Source: Siphlonurus alternatus (taxonomy: Eukaryota > Arthropoda > Insecta > Ephemeroptera > Siphlonuridae). From it: 64,000 bases of DNA. Position numbers and translations under genes: made by a program. Every line of letters starts with the position of its first letter. Positions within the stretch are counted from its first letter, which is position 1. Positions 13,801 to 27,207 of this stretch are shown here, one piece after another. The notes below the pieces were generated by a model. That model searched no databases. It saw nothing but the letters and a program-made list of their open reading frames with translations, and was not told the DNA's origin. The stretch covers positions 35,170,616-35,234,615 of the forward strand of contig OX463778.1 in NCBI GenBank assembly GCA_949825025.1. Direction: 5' to 3'.

Positions 13801-15375
13801 TATATAAAGATAAGTCTACCATACACAAAAAGTAAACATTACGTAATATATAATATATCCCAGATAAGTTATATAAAGAAGTTTTATTAATTTTGAAATA
13901 TTAAATACATACTAAAATGTATAATACCGTATGCATTTTTAAAATTAAATTTATTATCGTATCTTGTATTGAAAAGAAGATTTGTTAATTTAAGCAAGTT
14001 ACAACAACGATTAGGACGGTCAAAAAATAGTAGCATCTTTCAAATTTACATATTTCCAATATAATTAAATTTTAAAAAAATCGGTCATTATTAAATTTAT
14101 ACATATTATAGTAGATTATAATATTACAGTATTACAAACAAAACATGCTAAATCGTGATATAGGTAAACAAAATTATATCATGGCATTCATGGCAACAAA
14201 AAGTCAGTAAGAAGTTATAATTTAGTATATAGGTTTTACACTTCAATTTGATGGGGAATATAAAATTTGTAGAGACACTAACTTTTTTACTGAGCGCTTT
14301 ACACGACCCGCGCTGCTGTAGATGGGGCTACGGTCGCGGCGCTGAGGGGACTGTCGAGAAAGGTCAAGGATGACGGCGGTCGACGTGATGCTGGGAGACG
14401 GACTTGTTTCTTGACGACCCGTGACGTTTATACCGGACCCGTGACGCACTCGCTCGCGAACTTTGCAATTTTTGAAACTAACACTCAGCTTTCTCCCGTT
14501 TCTACTAAGTCCAAACCCCAAGCGCAGAAATTTAGAACTGAAATTAGATAAAAATAATGATGTGGCGAAACTTGAATATAGAGGGGAAAAAATATATATA
14601 TTACAGTTCATAACCTGTTATTTAAATTACTGCATAGCATCAGATCATAAGGTTAATAAAACCTAATGTTGACTTTTTTTTGTTGTTTTTTTGCAGTCGT
14701 GAAAACATAAAGGAAGGAAAATTAGATCGAAATGGACAACAGTGATTGTTTTCCGTGAATGCTGGTGGTCGTGTGCCTCGAGGACAAAGTAATGACCATC
14801 ATGTGCTGGCTGTAGACGCGCGGTGCCTGTGGCCAACTGCTCGGCAATTTGCTGCGTGCTCCACCATCGAGCCGCGGCGTGGAGACCGCTTTTTGCTTCA
14901 TTACGTCAAGATACCCTCCTCCCTCCCATCTTTGCCTTAGAAGTAGCTCCCTCACTTGTATTCATCGCTACATTTTATACGTCAGCCGGAAACAAGCTAG
15001 ATATTTTCATGCATGGCACGGGGATAAATACAATTATGTATGGTGTTATATAATATATAAGACTTGGATTAAAAGCGCATTTCAAAAGTAAGCTTTGAGA
15101 AAAGTATTCCATCTTATATAATATATCAATTATGATTTGTTTTCTTTGAGATTAAGTTTGTACGTATTAAGTAAGGGTCGCTCCGTAGTCAAATTTAAAT
15201 TGCATAAAGATTATCAGCATAATTTTCATCTCTGTTATTATTAGTCTTTTATTAAACACAGAAAGTGTACATATTCCTGTTATTTGGTATAGCTTTTGAA
15301 ACATCGTAACGTACAGCGCAAGTTTCACCCACAATAACAATCAGACAGAAGTATACTCGTGAGTATACTGTAATA
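10844..15375. other. AT-rich DNA with a series of GC-rich islands
   Basis: GC islands lie near 11290-11575, 12240-12610, 13410-13600, 14290-14550 and 14750-14960. Several hold open frames of 60-120 codons on one or both strands without recognisable domains. A strong plus-strand acceptor (ttgttgtttttttgcag) ends at 14696. The exon it starts would be stopped at 14743-14745 in the one frame open across that stretch. Between the islands I see only AT-rich sequence and a T-rich tract at 12960-13030. No gene is supported. Confidence 0.4.
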
Positions 15376-18006
15376 CACTGACAGAAAAATTTATAAATTA
15401 TTGTAGTTTCCAATATAATTAGATGTATTGTTTTTGGGGTAAAAGAGTTTTATATTGGAAACCAGAACTGCTGTATTAAAGTAAAATGCAGCGCAACTCT
15501 TAATCACCACATCGAAGTATATTGTACAACATAGCTACAATTTAAAAATTCTATAACTGAACTATGTTGTACTATATAGCAACTGTTTCTCAAAACTTAC
15601 AGCTTAGCTATATGCTACAATATAGCTACTATTTAAATTTAATTTATATATTTGTAATTTTATATAGTTGGTTATTTGATTTAATATAACTATTATATAA
15701 TTGTAATAATATTAATATTTTCTTTCTATACTTAATTTGTTACTAAAATCTTTGTAATTCATTTTAAAATCAGATATAATTAATAATTATTTATTGTTCT
15801 TTAACTTAGATAGATATAGATTAAATAAATTAAACAAAGCAGTATGAACAGGTACAAAGCTTAATGCAATTCTAAATTTAACTCAGCCTAAAATATGATC
15901 GTATAAGCAATGCATGATTGACATTGCCTGAATAACTTGCTAAAAAAAAGGTAAATGTTAAAGAAATAAACACATCTTATTTCAATACTATATATAACTG
16001 GGAGTTTAATTAATATAACACACATTACAATTAATTATTAATTGATACATAGAATGCACGTTCATGAAAAAAAGTAATACTATAAAGATTCTGGTTGTAT
16101 ACATAGCTTTTTGTAAAGTAAATATTTCCAAAAAGACTTCATTTTTATATATTTGTCCTTTAATGAGATATTAGATCATATTAGAATGTAAAAATTTTAG
16201 TGGCTTAATCGAAAGAAGGGGTAAAAAAATGGTACTGTGAATTTCAGATTTTTCTGAGACCGGGAACTATTTTTAAAAAAGTATTGAAAGTCTATTTTGA
16301 TGACGTCACGGGTGACTCTCCTTAAGGAAAAGGATAGGGCAGTGCCGCCCGTGACGTCATAAAATAGACTTTCAATAATTTTTTAAAAATAGTTCCCGGT
16401 CTCAGAAAAATCTGAAAAAATTCACAGTACCATATTTTTACCCCTTCTTTTGATTAAGCCACTAAAATTTTCACATTCTAATATCTCATAGTTATTATAT
16501 AAACAAATCAGGAAAAAAAACATAGTGGCATAACTTTCAAATTGCGTTAAAATAAAGGCAATTTCTTTTTCAATAAAAATATATTACAGTAGTGCCACAT
16601 GCATGCAGTTTTATTTCTGTTTGTTATGAAAAAGTATAGAATTATTTTTTTTAATTGTTTTACAAATATAACAGAAATCGAACAATATATTATTATATAA
16701 CCATTACCATGCAGTAAAATTTAACAACAAATGAGAAATAACAATGATATCACAATTGAAAGTAAATGAACATGCCCACTAAAAATTACAAGAATAATGC
16801 TTTAATTTAATATACCAGCTGACAAATTTGATTAAAAATTTTTTTAACACTAAAATCGACGGAAAATGTCATTCTATGTGCGTTGTTTTAATCTATAATA
16901 GGGCCGTATTCCTAGAAGGAGTTTTTATTAATGAATTCATTTGATTTCATGTGAAAATATCCAACAAAATTTTACAACATTTTTCTATTTTCTCACGAGC
17001 AAGCATGCATGCAGTAAAGGAAGAAATATCGAGGGGCACGCGAGGATTGTGGATCACTAGTACCGAGATTGATGTTGGTGTGTTTCCATCAAATCTTCAA
17101 GTTCATTGCAGTTCTTCATTGCAGCTCAATGCAGCTAGGTGCAAGGTCATTGCAGTTCAGAATATCAAATTGCATCTGCGAGAAGTGCGAGAATCTGCGA
17201 CAAATGCACAAAAAATATAATCTCTACACAGACTATTTACCTGGTTATAATAACTTTAGTAACTGATAATTACCTGTTAATTAATGTAGTCATTCTGGCT
17301 TCATTTAAACGTTTGAATGCAGTAGTATGCATGTTGGAGGAAACAAGTATGCGCACCTAAAAACAATAGTTTTAAATTTAATAACAATCAAATTAAACAG
17401 TTTTTTCATATATTAAAATACTGTATATATAAAGATTTACATACCTTTATAATTTTGATACTCGTACACTCGAAGTGATAACAGATAGAGAACAATCCAG
17501 CCCAGGTAACTAATAACGGTGTACATTTGCATAATCTTCTTGTTACAAATGGCGTACAAATGGCATTTTTTAATAAAAAATATTCATTTGTAACATATTT
17601 TTTATGTCGTCTAATACGAGAACTGTAGTGTCTCAACAATTCAGGTATATTGTACAGCATAACTCTCTATATAAGTCTTGAAGCGGCACTATTTAGAGTT
17701 ATAGTTACGATTTTTAATGTCTAGCTATATTGTGGTATATAGCTGTTATAGTAACACAAAAGAGGCTAATGTGTTGATTTATAAGAATTTTAAATTATTT
17801 TAAAAACTTAGTTATGTTGTATTATATACTTACAAACTGCATAGTTCATAAAATTGTTTTATACAGCTTGCTATGTTACTAGCTACATTTAATTGTGTTT
17901 TATTACATTATATCTGTATTACAGTGTATAATCATGAAATATAAAGTAAAAATTTTACTTCAATATAGCAAAATGTATTGAAATCTTACATTTATTTCTG
18001 TCAGTG
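15376..18006. mobile_element. TA-flanked 2.6-kb inverted-repeat element with subterminal repeats
   Basis: The ends CACTGACAGAAA and TTTCTGTCAGTG are inverted repeats flanked on both sides by TA (15374-15375 and 18007-18008). Inside each end are several scattered copies of an AGCTATATTGTA-like motif in both orientations, the arrangement of transposase-binding subterminal repeats. The CACTG tip and subterminal repeats recall CACTA/EnSpm elements, while the TA duplication recalls Tc1/mariner, so I leave the superfamily open. I see no transposase; an 89-codon open frame at 16951-17220 is unrecognised. A second palindromic MITE is nested at 16164-16488. Confidence 0.55.
16164..16488. mobile_element. 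Palindromic MITE centred on TGACGTCA, nested in a larger element
   Basis: The arms are almost complete inverted repeats: TTTTAGTGGCTTAATC pairs with GATTAAGCCACTAAAA, and inner blocks GAGACCGGGAACTATTTTTA and TTGAAAGTCTATTTT also pair. The centre has two TGACGTCA palindromes. Internal blocks (TAGTTCCCG, TTTCAATAATTTTTTAAAAA) are shared with the elements at 18009-18511 and 45788-46098, so this is a family. Confidence 0.65.
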
Positions 18007-18008
18007 TA

Positions 18009-18511
18009 CAATAGACAATAATGATTGTATTTTTTTTTTTTCATAATTTATTTATTTCCTCATGTGGCTGTACATAATACAACATAGAGGTACCTCTATA
18101 CTAATAATAATACTGATACTAATAATTATGTTTGGAACTTAAAATAACATAAGATTAGGATACAATACAATTATTAGAAAATATAAAACATAAAATTATG
18201 CTTTTTTGAATTTTTTCACATTTTTTTGGAGTACGGGAACTATAAATTTTAAAAAATATTTAAAATATCTTAATTAGGGTGGTACTACTTGATGGGACAA
18301 CCGTGACGTCATCAATAGCCAATCACAGCGCGAGAAAATGACGTCACGGTTGTCTTATTATCATCAACCTAATTCAGATATTTTAAATATTTTTTTAAAA
18401 TTAGTTCCCGCACTCCAAAAAATGTGAAAAATTCAGAAAAGCATAATTTTATTTACACCGATACTTTTCTAATTATAATGAAATAAAAAATGCAACCATT
18501 ATTGTCTATTG
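18009..18511. mobile_element. TA-flanked palindromic MITE, TGACGTCA family
   Basis: The inverted ends CAATAGACAATAATG and CATTATTGTCTATTG are flanked by TA on both sides (18007-18008 and 18512-18513). The left TA is shared with the end of the preceding element. The inner arms carry the family blocks around TAGTTCCCG and two central TGACGTCA motifs. There is no coding capacity. The TA duplication fits a Tc1/mariner-type MITE. Confidence 0.6.
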
Positions 18512-18513
18512 TA

Positions 18514-19297
18514 CATAATATACAGTACTTCCTCGAGCTTTCATTACTTATACACTGAACAAGAAGTACTGTTCATCAATTTCAACTTAATTGTATATAA
18601 AATACATCACAATGCTCATGTAGAATAATGAAGATAACATCCAGATAATGAAATACCTTTTACTGAAGGATGTAAATTTACATTTTATAACAACGCGTGA
18701 AAAATTATAATGATGTCCATTCAACAATTTATTATTTAAATTTTGCAAAGACGAAAGGGGGGAAAAAAACGTGAGTAGCACACTGTAGAACCAGTGCATA
18801 CTTGAAGTGAAAAAATATACACAATTGTAATATCTATACATTATGTATGTATATAAATTGAGAACAATAAATCAGGACTTTCCGGACAAGGTATAAGGTT
18901 TGTCTGATTCTTGATTCTGAATCGATTATGCATTAACTTCTAGCTGTCAATTGGTTATATAGCAATAATAATAGCATCAACACAAGAAAATAAAATTATC
19001 CATACCAGTTCCGCAGCATATAATAGTGTATCAATTTTAACATAATAAAACACATGATGACAATAGATATTGATATTTACTATATAAACAAATAGCCCAA
19101 AGAGAAACGTTTCTGGACCACTGCAAATTGTATTTCTATACCATGCATTATGCATTAAGTTTAGTATTGTAATTTAAATATATTTCAGGTATATTATACG
19201 ACTAAACAAAGTAACGAGTTTAAGAACAAATAAATAATCAGATAAATCACTTTCTGTAGTGTAATAAACATGGAATCATAAAAAAATTGTTTACGTA
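18514..19297. other. AT-rich DNA, nothing recognised
   Basis: There are short open frames without domains and no convincing splice-bounded exon. Confidence 0.5.
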
Positions 19298-21152
19298 CAC
19301 GGACAAAAATTTTTAATAGGAAAGGTCGGTAAAAGCGCCATTTACCAGATGTTTGTATATTTTACCGACATCATTACAGTGTTCTCTGTAAAAATTACAG
19401 TGTGCTCTGTAAAAACTGAAGTCTAAGGATTGTAAAATAGTTTTTGAAGAGTGTTGGTAAAAGCTTCACATCTGTGCTTTGCAAAGCCATTTTTTACCAA
19501 CCTGAATCTGCGATTTTAGCATGTTCCATTTTAGCTACTCAAAACTTTGCAAACATAGCCCATTTCGTTGTAAAAAAATTACCAACTTCGTTGCTTTATT
19601 CAAAAATGTCCGTTAGATTTGGGGGAACTTCCTCTCATTTTTCATGCGTCTTTGAGAGAGCTGGTTGATGTTGTTAAATCTGTGCTGAAAGTTGGACTAC
19701 TGTGCGTGTTTAATACGTTTAATTTAATTATTCTTCACTACAAGACATCCAAGATTTTTCCTCACGGTGAACTCCATGAAGATCGTATTAAGGTGAGCAT
19801 AAAATTATTGTCAGAAATTCGTATTATTGTATGTATGCCGTGTCCCCGATCTCTCTATACTAACTAACGCATTTTCAGCATTTATTTTCTTAAATGTATA
19901 TTATATCCTCTAGTGCAAAGTGCCTTTGTTTTCAATCACTATGCACGCACCTTTTCTAAAATCTCATGCATGCGCTGCATCATGTAATATAAATTTGCTG
20001 ATTCATTTCGTACTATTTTTGCCGTATAGTATATCATAATTATAAATGCAGGCACGTGTTAAAAAAGGTTTAATTAAAATTTTTTGTCATTTTTCGCTTC
20101 AGAATTGTTTAATATTGTATTTTTTCATACAGCATTGTACCTCAAATATTTTATATCTAATAAAAAATATTTGCAGCAATGATGCGTCTACTGAAGGTGT
20201 CTGGGTGCAGTGGACGACTCATTTCGTGATGTATCTGCGATGCAACTCTGCATAATCACACCACGTTCGGAGAAGTTATTCGTCAAACACTTGCCCCAAC
20301 GAACAGCAGGCCTCTTCGCCTAAAGGATTGGACTATCTACGGTCTGTGTAGTGTATCAAGGTGACAATCATTCTCGGTGTTCAACTTGAAAGCGATTCTT
20401 AAGACTACAAAAGTGACTTTTTTACAACTATATTAATTATTAACTTCTACTTTTTATTGTCATTTAACTCTTTTTTCTTGATTTTTTCGCTCTTGAAAAT
20501 AACTTCCCATATTGTGTGTTGTCGCAAATAAATAAAAAATATTACTGTATAATATGAAACAAATTCGCTTTTCCTTTTTTATTTATTATATTCCATGATG
20601 AAGTGCTTAAGTTTATTTCAATTAAATATCTTATGTAAATCGAGAGTGCATGGTAGAGTATGAGTTGTATTAAAATCGTAATTTGTGTAATATTAATGAA
20701 ATATTCCATAAATATTACAGACAGTGTATTATGTCATTTCATTCATATTTATTATATTTCAGAGTACGCAAAGTATAGCAGTAAATAGTAAATAGCTACA
20801 AATAAATTAAGTAGGCAAAATTAAACCCATCTGAAGGAGTTAAATTTTAAGGATTCAAGACAGTTAAAGTTGGTACATTAGGTCGGTAAAAATAAAAATA
20901 ACAAAATCAAGTCGGTAAAAATATTACATATCATAGTGGAATAGTTTTACTAGTCGAGATCGATAGTATTTTACCGACTTATGTGTAGTTTTTGGTTTAA
21001 CACATTAAGTTTGTAATTTTTACCGACCCGTTTGTGTGATTTGTATTACAATGTTGAATTGGGAGTTTTTACCGACTTGCGAGGTTCGTGGGTTTTGAGC
21101 CAACTAAAGTCGGTAAAATTCTACCATCTCTGTGTGAAAATTTTTGTCCGTG
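19298..21152. mobile_element. TA-flanked 1.86-kb inverted-repeat element with GTCGGTAAAA subterminal repeats
   Basis: Perfect 16-bp ends (CACGGACAAAAATTTT and complement) are flanked by TA at 19296-19297 and 21153-21154. At least ten copies of GTCGGTAAAA or its complement TTTTACCGAC, some degenerate, cluster within about 300 bp of each end. The interior has short open frames (for example 19619-19867), an acceptor-like site at about 20177 and AATAAA near 20527, so it may carry a spliced transcript, but I recognise no transposase. The tip resembles that of the element at 15376-18006. Confidence 0.6.
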
Positions 21153-22771
21153 TAATATACTGTGGTTTTCATGCCAACGATATTCTGTATCTTTTTCATC
21201 TGTCTGCCCTGAATTAAGTGGTCATGGCAATCGATGCCTGCGTTCTCCATTCCGTAATTATTCAGCACCTTTATATCCTCTTCGATAAATAAAATGTACA
21301 CAATATTGGCATGAGGGTTGATCCGTTCGCTTGGTAATGAAACTCGAGGAAGACTATATGAGCAATGCCAGTGCCACATGGCTAACGCTGTATAACCTGA
21401 TATATAATATAACATTAGATACGGTAACAAGAGGCATAAAATCACGAATCACGCCGTCTTATTCAGCAGCAGTAACACTTTATACGGGGTCCATTGTCAG
21501 TAGACTCAGTAGGCAAGCAAGTGCTCTGGCTAGCATCTCGATTATAATAGCAACGAGTTTCTCAATGACATGCCAGCAGAGAGGTATACTATTATGTCTG
21601 CAATACTACGTCACGAACAGCAAATCGTTGCATTCAAAGCTAGTCGAAATACGACAATACCGCGTCAAGAACCTTGTCATTAAATTTACCTTCCTGCAGC
21701 AAGCAAGGTTATATCCAAGAGAATGCAATGAATTGAATTTTATTTAGACAATTACCAATGAAGTATAATACTGTGTAAAAAAAAAAGTAGTGCAAATAAA
21801 GCACACCATGTTATTTTATTTATAAAAAAGATAGAATCTTACTCATTGTACTCCAATAAAAATGACAACAATCTTTTTTAAGCATACAACGATAAAAATA
21901 ATACATTATTAACTTAATAAATGAAACTATAAGAATTAATTTTCTAACATAAGGTTCGGATATAATATACCAAAAATACTGATAAGTGTTTACGCATCAA
22001 TGAACACTTTTAAAACAAAATAAATACTTAAAAGAGAAAGACAAGTAACAGCTAATCATGTTTTATTACCTTGCAGGTAAAATATGATATGTGGTTATTA
22101 TTTAACTTCATGAAAAGTGACAACATAATAATAAACGTTAATTTTGTTGCTGAATATATTTATTATTTTTTTTCGTATAGCATTCAATTATTTTATAAAT
22201 GCAATGTATTTATAATTTCATATGGTAATTTTGTAATATATTGTAAATAAATAATGCAAGAAGCAATGAAAATTTGAAATAAAAAAATATTTGGAATGTT
22301 TGGTTTGATTACCTCGAGAAGGTAAATTTTATAATGCACCTGAGATCGGTCGGTGGATACCTGCCACCTCTTCTCCGCTCGGTTGCTCCTTCAAACGAAG
22401 ATCAAAACTATCAAGATTGTATATATACCTATTTGACGGTAACGATACTGGCAATGCAATTCTTGCGTCGTTTTTACCATGAGCAGAAAAAAACAAGCTC
22501 ACCGTCTCTACATAATGAAGCAGGAGGTAAAAAAACTTAGTACACCTGTCGGTGTTGTGGGAGTCAGTGTTGCCTGTCCTCCCACTCCACTATATCTGCC
22601 CACCCGCGCTCTCAAACGGATGGACATAGAGCACGGAGAGCTAGATCTTATAAGAAAGACGGCGAGAGACAAAGATATGAGAGTAATAAATTAACAATAT
22701 TATAAGACGTCAACACCGGAGAACGCATATCGGGAGCGAATCAAATTATTACTGCTGGACAAATATTTTTA

Positions 22772-22802
<31 letters not shown>

Positions 22803-25246
22803 TATTTTTTGTGATAACTGATAAAGATTGTCCGACTTGTTTCCATAATGGATCATCATGAAACATTTTGCTCGACGGAAATAATAAAGATTCGACCGTT
22901 CATTCAGTAATTGGAATACTACTATATAGGATTATGGATATTATATATATTATATAGCAACAGAACTCACTTGTCAGAACCACATTCATATAAATAAGAA
23001 CACAAAATCTGCACTCCATATTATTTATACGTACTACGTACACTATATATCGTGTAAACATCAACAACGTTGGTGTATTTTATACAGTTTATTTGAAACA
23101 TTTACATCAGCAATGGATATATTGTGGGCAACAGTTCAGCTGACTTCAGCAGTTCTTATTTGTATGAACCAGCTTTACTGCATTGGTCATTTTCTCGAGT
23201 CAAATAAAAATAAATAAACAGAAAAAAAAAAATGGTGATCGACTGCAGATGATGAGAATGAAATTACTATGTATTTTATTCTATTCGTAAATTAATGACT
23301 GCATGCAAGTCAAACTCAGATGCTAAAAAATATCTAAGTGAAAAACATATTAAGTTCTATGAATTTTGGCTACATAAAAGTAAATTGTAATGTATTATAT
23401 CTATTATTGTAATATAATATTATAGTCTCAAATCTCAAATTTATCTAGCGAATACGATATAAAAAATTTGCACGCTGAAATAAAACTTAATTTGTATGAG
23501 AAATTACGTTTTTGTACAGCTTCTTTTTTTCAGACTTTCAGCTGTCTGTAGGTTGACAATTAAACCAAGTGCACAAGGTGAAAATGGTAAGAGAGGTATT
23601 GCTTGGATAAATACACCCGCGAGCAGCGCGTTAGGCAGGCAAGCAAAGTTGCTGGTGCAATGGGATTCCCTACCTTTAGCCTCCCAGTTGTGGTCATTGC
23701 ACCAACTGAGCAGAGCTCGAACAAAATTATAAACTATACCAACCACATATCGGGTGTGATAATAATAATAAAAAAAGGTATTACTGTGTTTAATAAAGGT
23801 TTCACCCAATTTACGATACAGCTACATGTAGTTCACGAATTTCGAAATGTTATGAAACTGCTTCCATAATGCATTTAATTATAGATGTAATAAAATAAAA
23901 TTTCCTTATGTTCCCAGTTTGATATTGACCATGTGCATCAAGCTCAACGACTGTGTATATAGTTCTTGCATCAAGCTCAGCTTTTCTAAATTAATATCAT
24001 TACAGCCCCCCCCCCCCCCTCAATAACTTTCCTAATTTTTTTCTTAAATATCAGCAGTATAGAGCATTTCTCTACTTCTTTCCTACAAGAACAAATTTGC
24101 GCCAATCAGGGTCAGATCTCCTCTCTCTAGCTCTTCTCCACCCTTCCTTGATCTTTGGCTATCTAAATCTGCGACTGCATGAACTAGAAGCATACTTATT
24201 ATTTATTACGTCCTTTTTTTACCCCATAAAAAGAATATTTTGGTTTTTCGATGCCATATCTAAATATATGGTGCTCAAATAGAGGAGAAAAAAATATAGA
24301 GATGGATATTATGTACATGTGTTTGCTCTTAAGAATAGAGGACGTTATTGATAAATTTTTCTTCTTGATTTATTCATATATTTTTCTTCTTGGGTCACTT
24401 TCCTGGGGTCACTTATCGCCCCCACTAAAAAAATAGCACCTCATACACTCTGTCCTGATCCTGTTATGTCATGAACTCAAAACATTGTGGGATTGTGAGT
24501 TTTGAAAAATGAGAGCTAACCCCCATCTGCAGAGACCCACATTAAAATTAGCTGAATCTATTTTGAAAACCATTATTAAAAATTTATCTAGATACTAATT
24601 TTATTTAAAAAAAATGAATATGTACTTATGTAGGTACTCATTATGCTGACAATGAGTACAACATGTTGAAACGTATAGTACAGTATGTCTTTTTTCTTTC
24701 CTTTTTTTTCCCCCTTATGATACCTATAAATTTTAATTCAAAATAAGTCTTGGGACTAACAAATAAGTACTGCATAGTTCTAGGACTTCTATAAAGGTTT
24801 ATAATTATATTATTATATACTATATACATTACTACCAATACTCTGTTGGATGTAAGTGAAAGGTTTTGGGCTTTTCTATTTGTTTTAGACATGCAGCTAA
24901 AACACTACAAGTTTTGTATTTCAATGTCACGGACAATGCTTCAATTAATTTATTCACTTCCACAACTCTTTCTTGGAGTAATTTTACATTTTAGGAGTTC
25001 ACTTTGCTTACTCTTTCATTTCATAATCAACTTTAGACAATTCCGACAACTTGCTTAACTTATACAGAGAAAATAGAGATGGTTTTACTGTATATAAAAC
25101 TGTTGGAGGTAAATATATATAAATATAATATATTATGTACTGTATATTACATATGACCCATATCTTTAATGGTTTTATTTATATATTCGGCACTTGCAAA
25201 TTTTCAATAAAGATCCGAGGGATATAGTGAAAATAAAAATCCTTAC
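21153..25246. other. AT-rich DNA; unrecognised open frames and simple repeats
   Basis: The longest open frame is 21331-21747 (+, 138 codons, no domain, moderate composition). Others are 22479-22694 and 23603-23869 on plus. A (TTA)n tract lies at 22775-22803 and a poly-C run near 24005-24018. One splice-bounded candidate exon (23534-23586) is listed separately. No gene is supported. Confidence 0.4.
23534..23586 (+). CDS. Candidate plus-strand internal exon, unknown gene
   Basis: A strong acceptor (gcttctttttttcag) ends at 23533 and a good donor (AATG|GTAAGAGA) follows at 23587. The only fully open frame starts in phase 2 and ends in phase 1 (peptide begins LSAVCRLTIKPSAQ). No homology is recognised. 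It may be non-coding. Confidence 0.25.
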
Positions 25247-25298
25247 CTGAGCCTTAAGATGGATGTCCTTAGGAAGAGTGGAAAAAGGTGTGGACTCA
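25247..25298 (-). CDS. Candidate internal coding exon, minus strand, unknown gene
   Basis: The minus-strand acceptor (cttatatctttcag) and donor (GCTCAG|gtaagg) are both close to consensus and enclose 52 nt. The frame that starts with one completing base is open and reads ESTPFSTLPKDIHLKAQ, ending in phase 0. It is exactly phase-compatible with the candidate start exon at 27208-27236 (which ends in phase 2, joining as a Ser codon). The protein is not recognised. Confidence 0.4.
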
Positions 25299-25722
25299 CT
25301 GAAAGATATAAGAAGTAACGTGAATTTGATGGGGTCTTTTTTTACTATTGTAGCATATTTTTAGTAGGTTAGCTAAATGTACTTCTTCTCTTGTGCATTA
25401 TAGCTGAAATCTGTATGACCATTACAATGGATTTTTGGCTCACAAATTGTAAACATATACAAACAATAATGTATTATCTTTTAAAACAAATACAATCACA
25501 GATCCCTGCAATGCTCAGTATATATCTATGTATATATTACATAAGCTGTACCGGTAATGTAATAATAAAATATTATTCTATTTGAATTGATTGTTGCCAT
25601 TCAAATGGTATATGCATTTAGAGTTTGGCCTTGATTTGGAATTGAGATGATCGAGTGGACTTCCAAAACACTATACTGTCGGTCAGCACTGTGATCGAGT
25701 TATTGGATTCTGCCCATGTATA

Positions 25723-25863
25723 CACTAGCCGTCACATTTAACAGGGTTATGGTCGGAAGCGCTCGGGAGTCATTCGGCTCAGCCAGTGATGTCCTTTGTT
25801 ACAAACCAGCTACTGAGAGTGTTATAAACACGACCATAACCCAGTTAAATGTAACGGCTAGTG
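25723..25863. mobile_element. TA-flanked MITE
   Basis: The inverted ends CACTAGCCGTCACATTTAAC and its near-complement extend through GGGTTATGGTCG on both arms, with TA on each side (25721-25722 and 25864-25865). There is no coding capacity. The 142-codon open frame overlapping it (25716-26144) starts inside this repeat and is therefore doubtful. Confidence 0.6.
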
Positions 25864-27207
25864 TAGTTACGGTTAATAAAACTGGAACGTGTTGCTGTAG
25901 TGTTGAAATGAGCACCATCAGTTCACTCACAGTGCTGACTGACAACGCTGCCTATTATTGTGACCATGTAGACTTGAAGGAGGCGACTGTAAGTCACCTG
26001 AACTCTGACAGTGTTAATAATTGTCAGAGAAGCGATCGAGTGAACCGATTAAGGATCATGGTGATTATGGTGGCTTATTTTATTTTAACATTCCAGCGTG
26101 CAATGTGTTCTGGTTTTATTCACATTAATAATCTGCATTTATGATACTTAATATAGAATTTGAGTTACAGGACCGCTCTTAAAAATGCTGCTCGGAGTAG
26201 TACACCTTGTCTACACCAGATCAGAGGGTGGGGTATATTATAGTATGTTACTATCATAGGTAGTGCAGTGCATAAGACGTCACAGTTTTTGTTTGTAAAC
26301 CCAAGAAGATTCTGTTAGAGTATGTACTCTGATAGTGTTTACAAACAGACCTAATATTAAATTTGCAAATTATTCTTTGAACATGCATTGTTGTTTTAAT
26401 CATTTTGCAGATCATGTACTTCGATCATTGCAATGCCCTTTGCCAATTAAGACGAGATGGACAAAATATAAATAATATATATATTATATATATATACAGT
26501 ATATATGTATACAAAGTACACTATATACACTTTAGTATTGTACAGTATATATATATATATATGTATTATAGCTGCATGAGCAGAGGCAACTTGCTGGTGA
26601 TGGGGACAGTGCATGTTTACTCTAGGAGGAGCAAGGTTTAGAGGCACAAATGGCCTTGGAAAATATGCTCATCAGCAGCATCTCTGAACTACTGTTGTCA
26701 TTCCATGGCATGCATTATCATAGTATTACAACACAATCTCCCTGTAAATTTTAAGATTCATGGTTAATATGTAATGAAGCAAATAGATACATTTTTAATT
26801 TAGTTCTCAATAAGTTACTTTTTATTAAATAATTATTGTATAAATTTATTAATTATATTATTTAAAAAGTTTCGATCGATCATATGCAATAATGGCTCAA
26901 TAAAACTATTAATTTAGCCATTTATAACAACTTGTAATAACTATTTCATGCAACATATCATAGAAATATACAAGCAATACAGTAATTTTTAGTTAACGAG
27001 GCATGACATTGAGTTAGCTTGTTGATATTTTGATCATGAAAGATGCGAACAGTGCTGCGAAATTCTTTCGCAGCATCTCAAATGTTGCTATTTGAAAGAT
27101 TTCCTTCTCTGTTCTACACTGAAATCATTTTTAGTGAGAAATTAAGATTGCCAATTACTTCACAAATGAAAATATATGCTATAACAGTTGCTACTTGTGT
27201 AATTTAC

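Noticed and set aside
21104..21747. Overlapping 113- and 138-codon frames on opposite strands
   Set aside because: No domain, splice support or promoter signal; one starts inside a transposon end. Chance frames cannot be excluded.
25716..26144. 142-codon plus-strand frame
   Set aside because: It begins inside a TA-flanked MITE and its first 50 codons are the MITE inverted repeats; no domain is seen.
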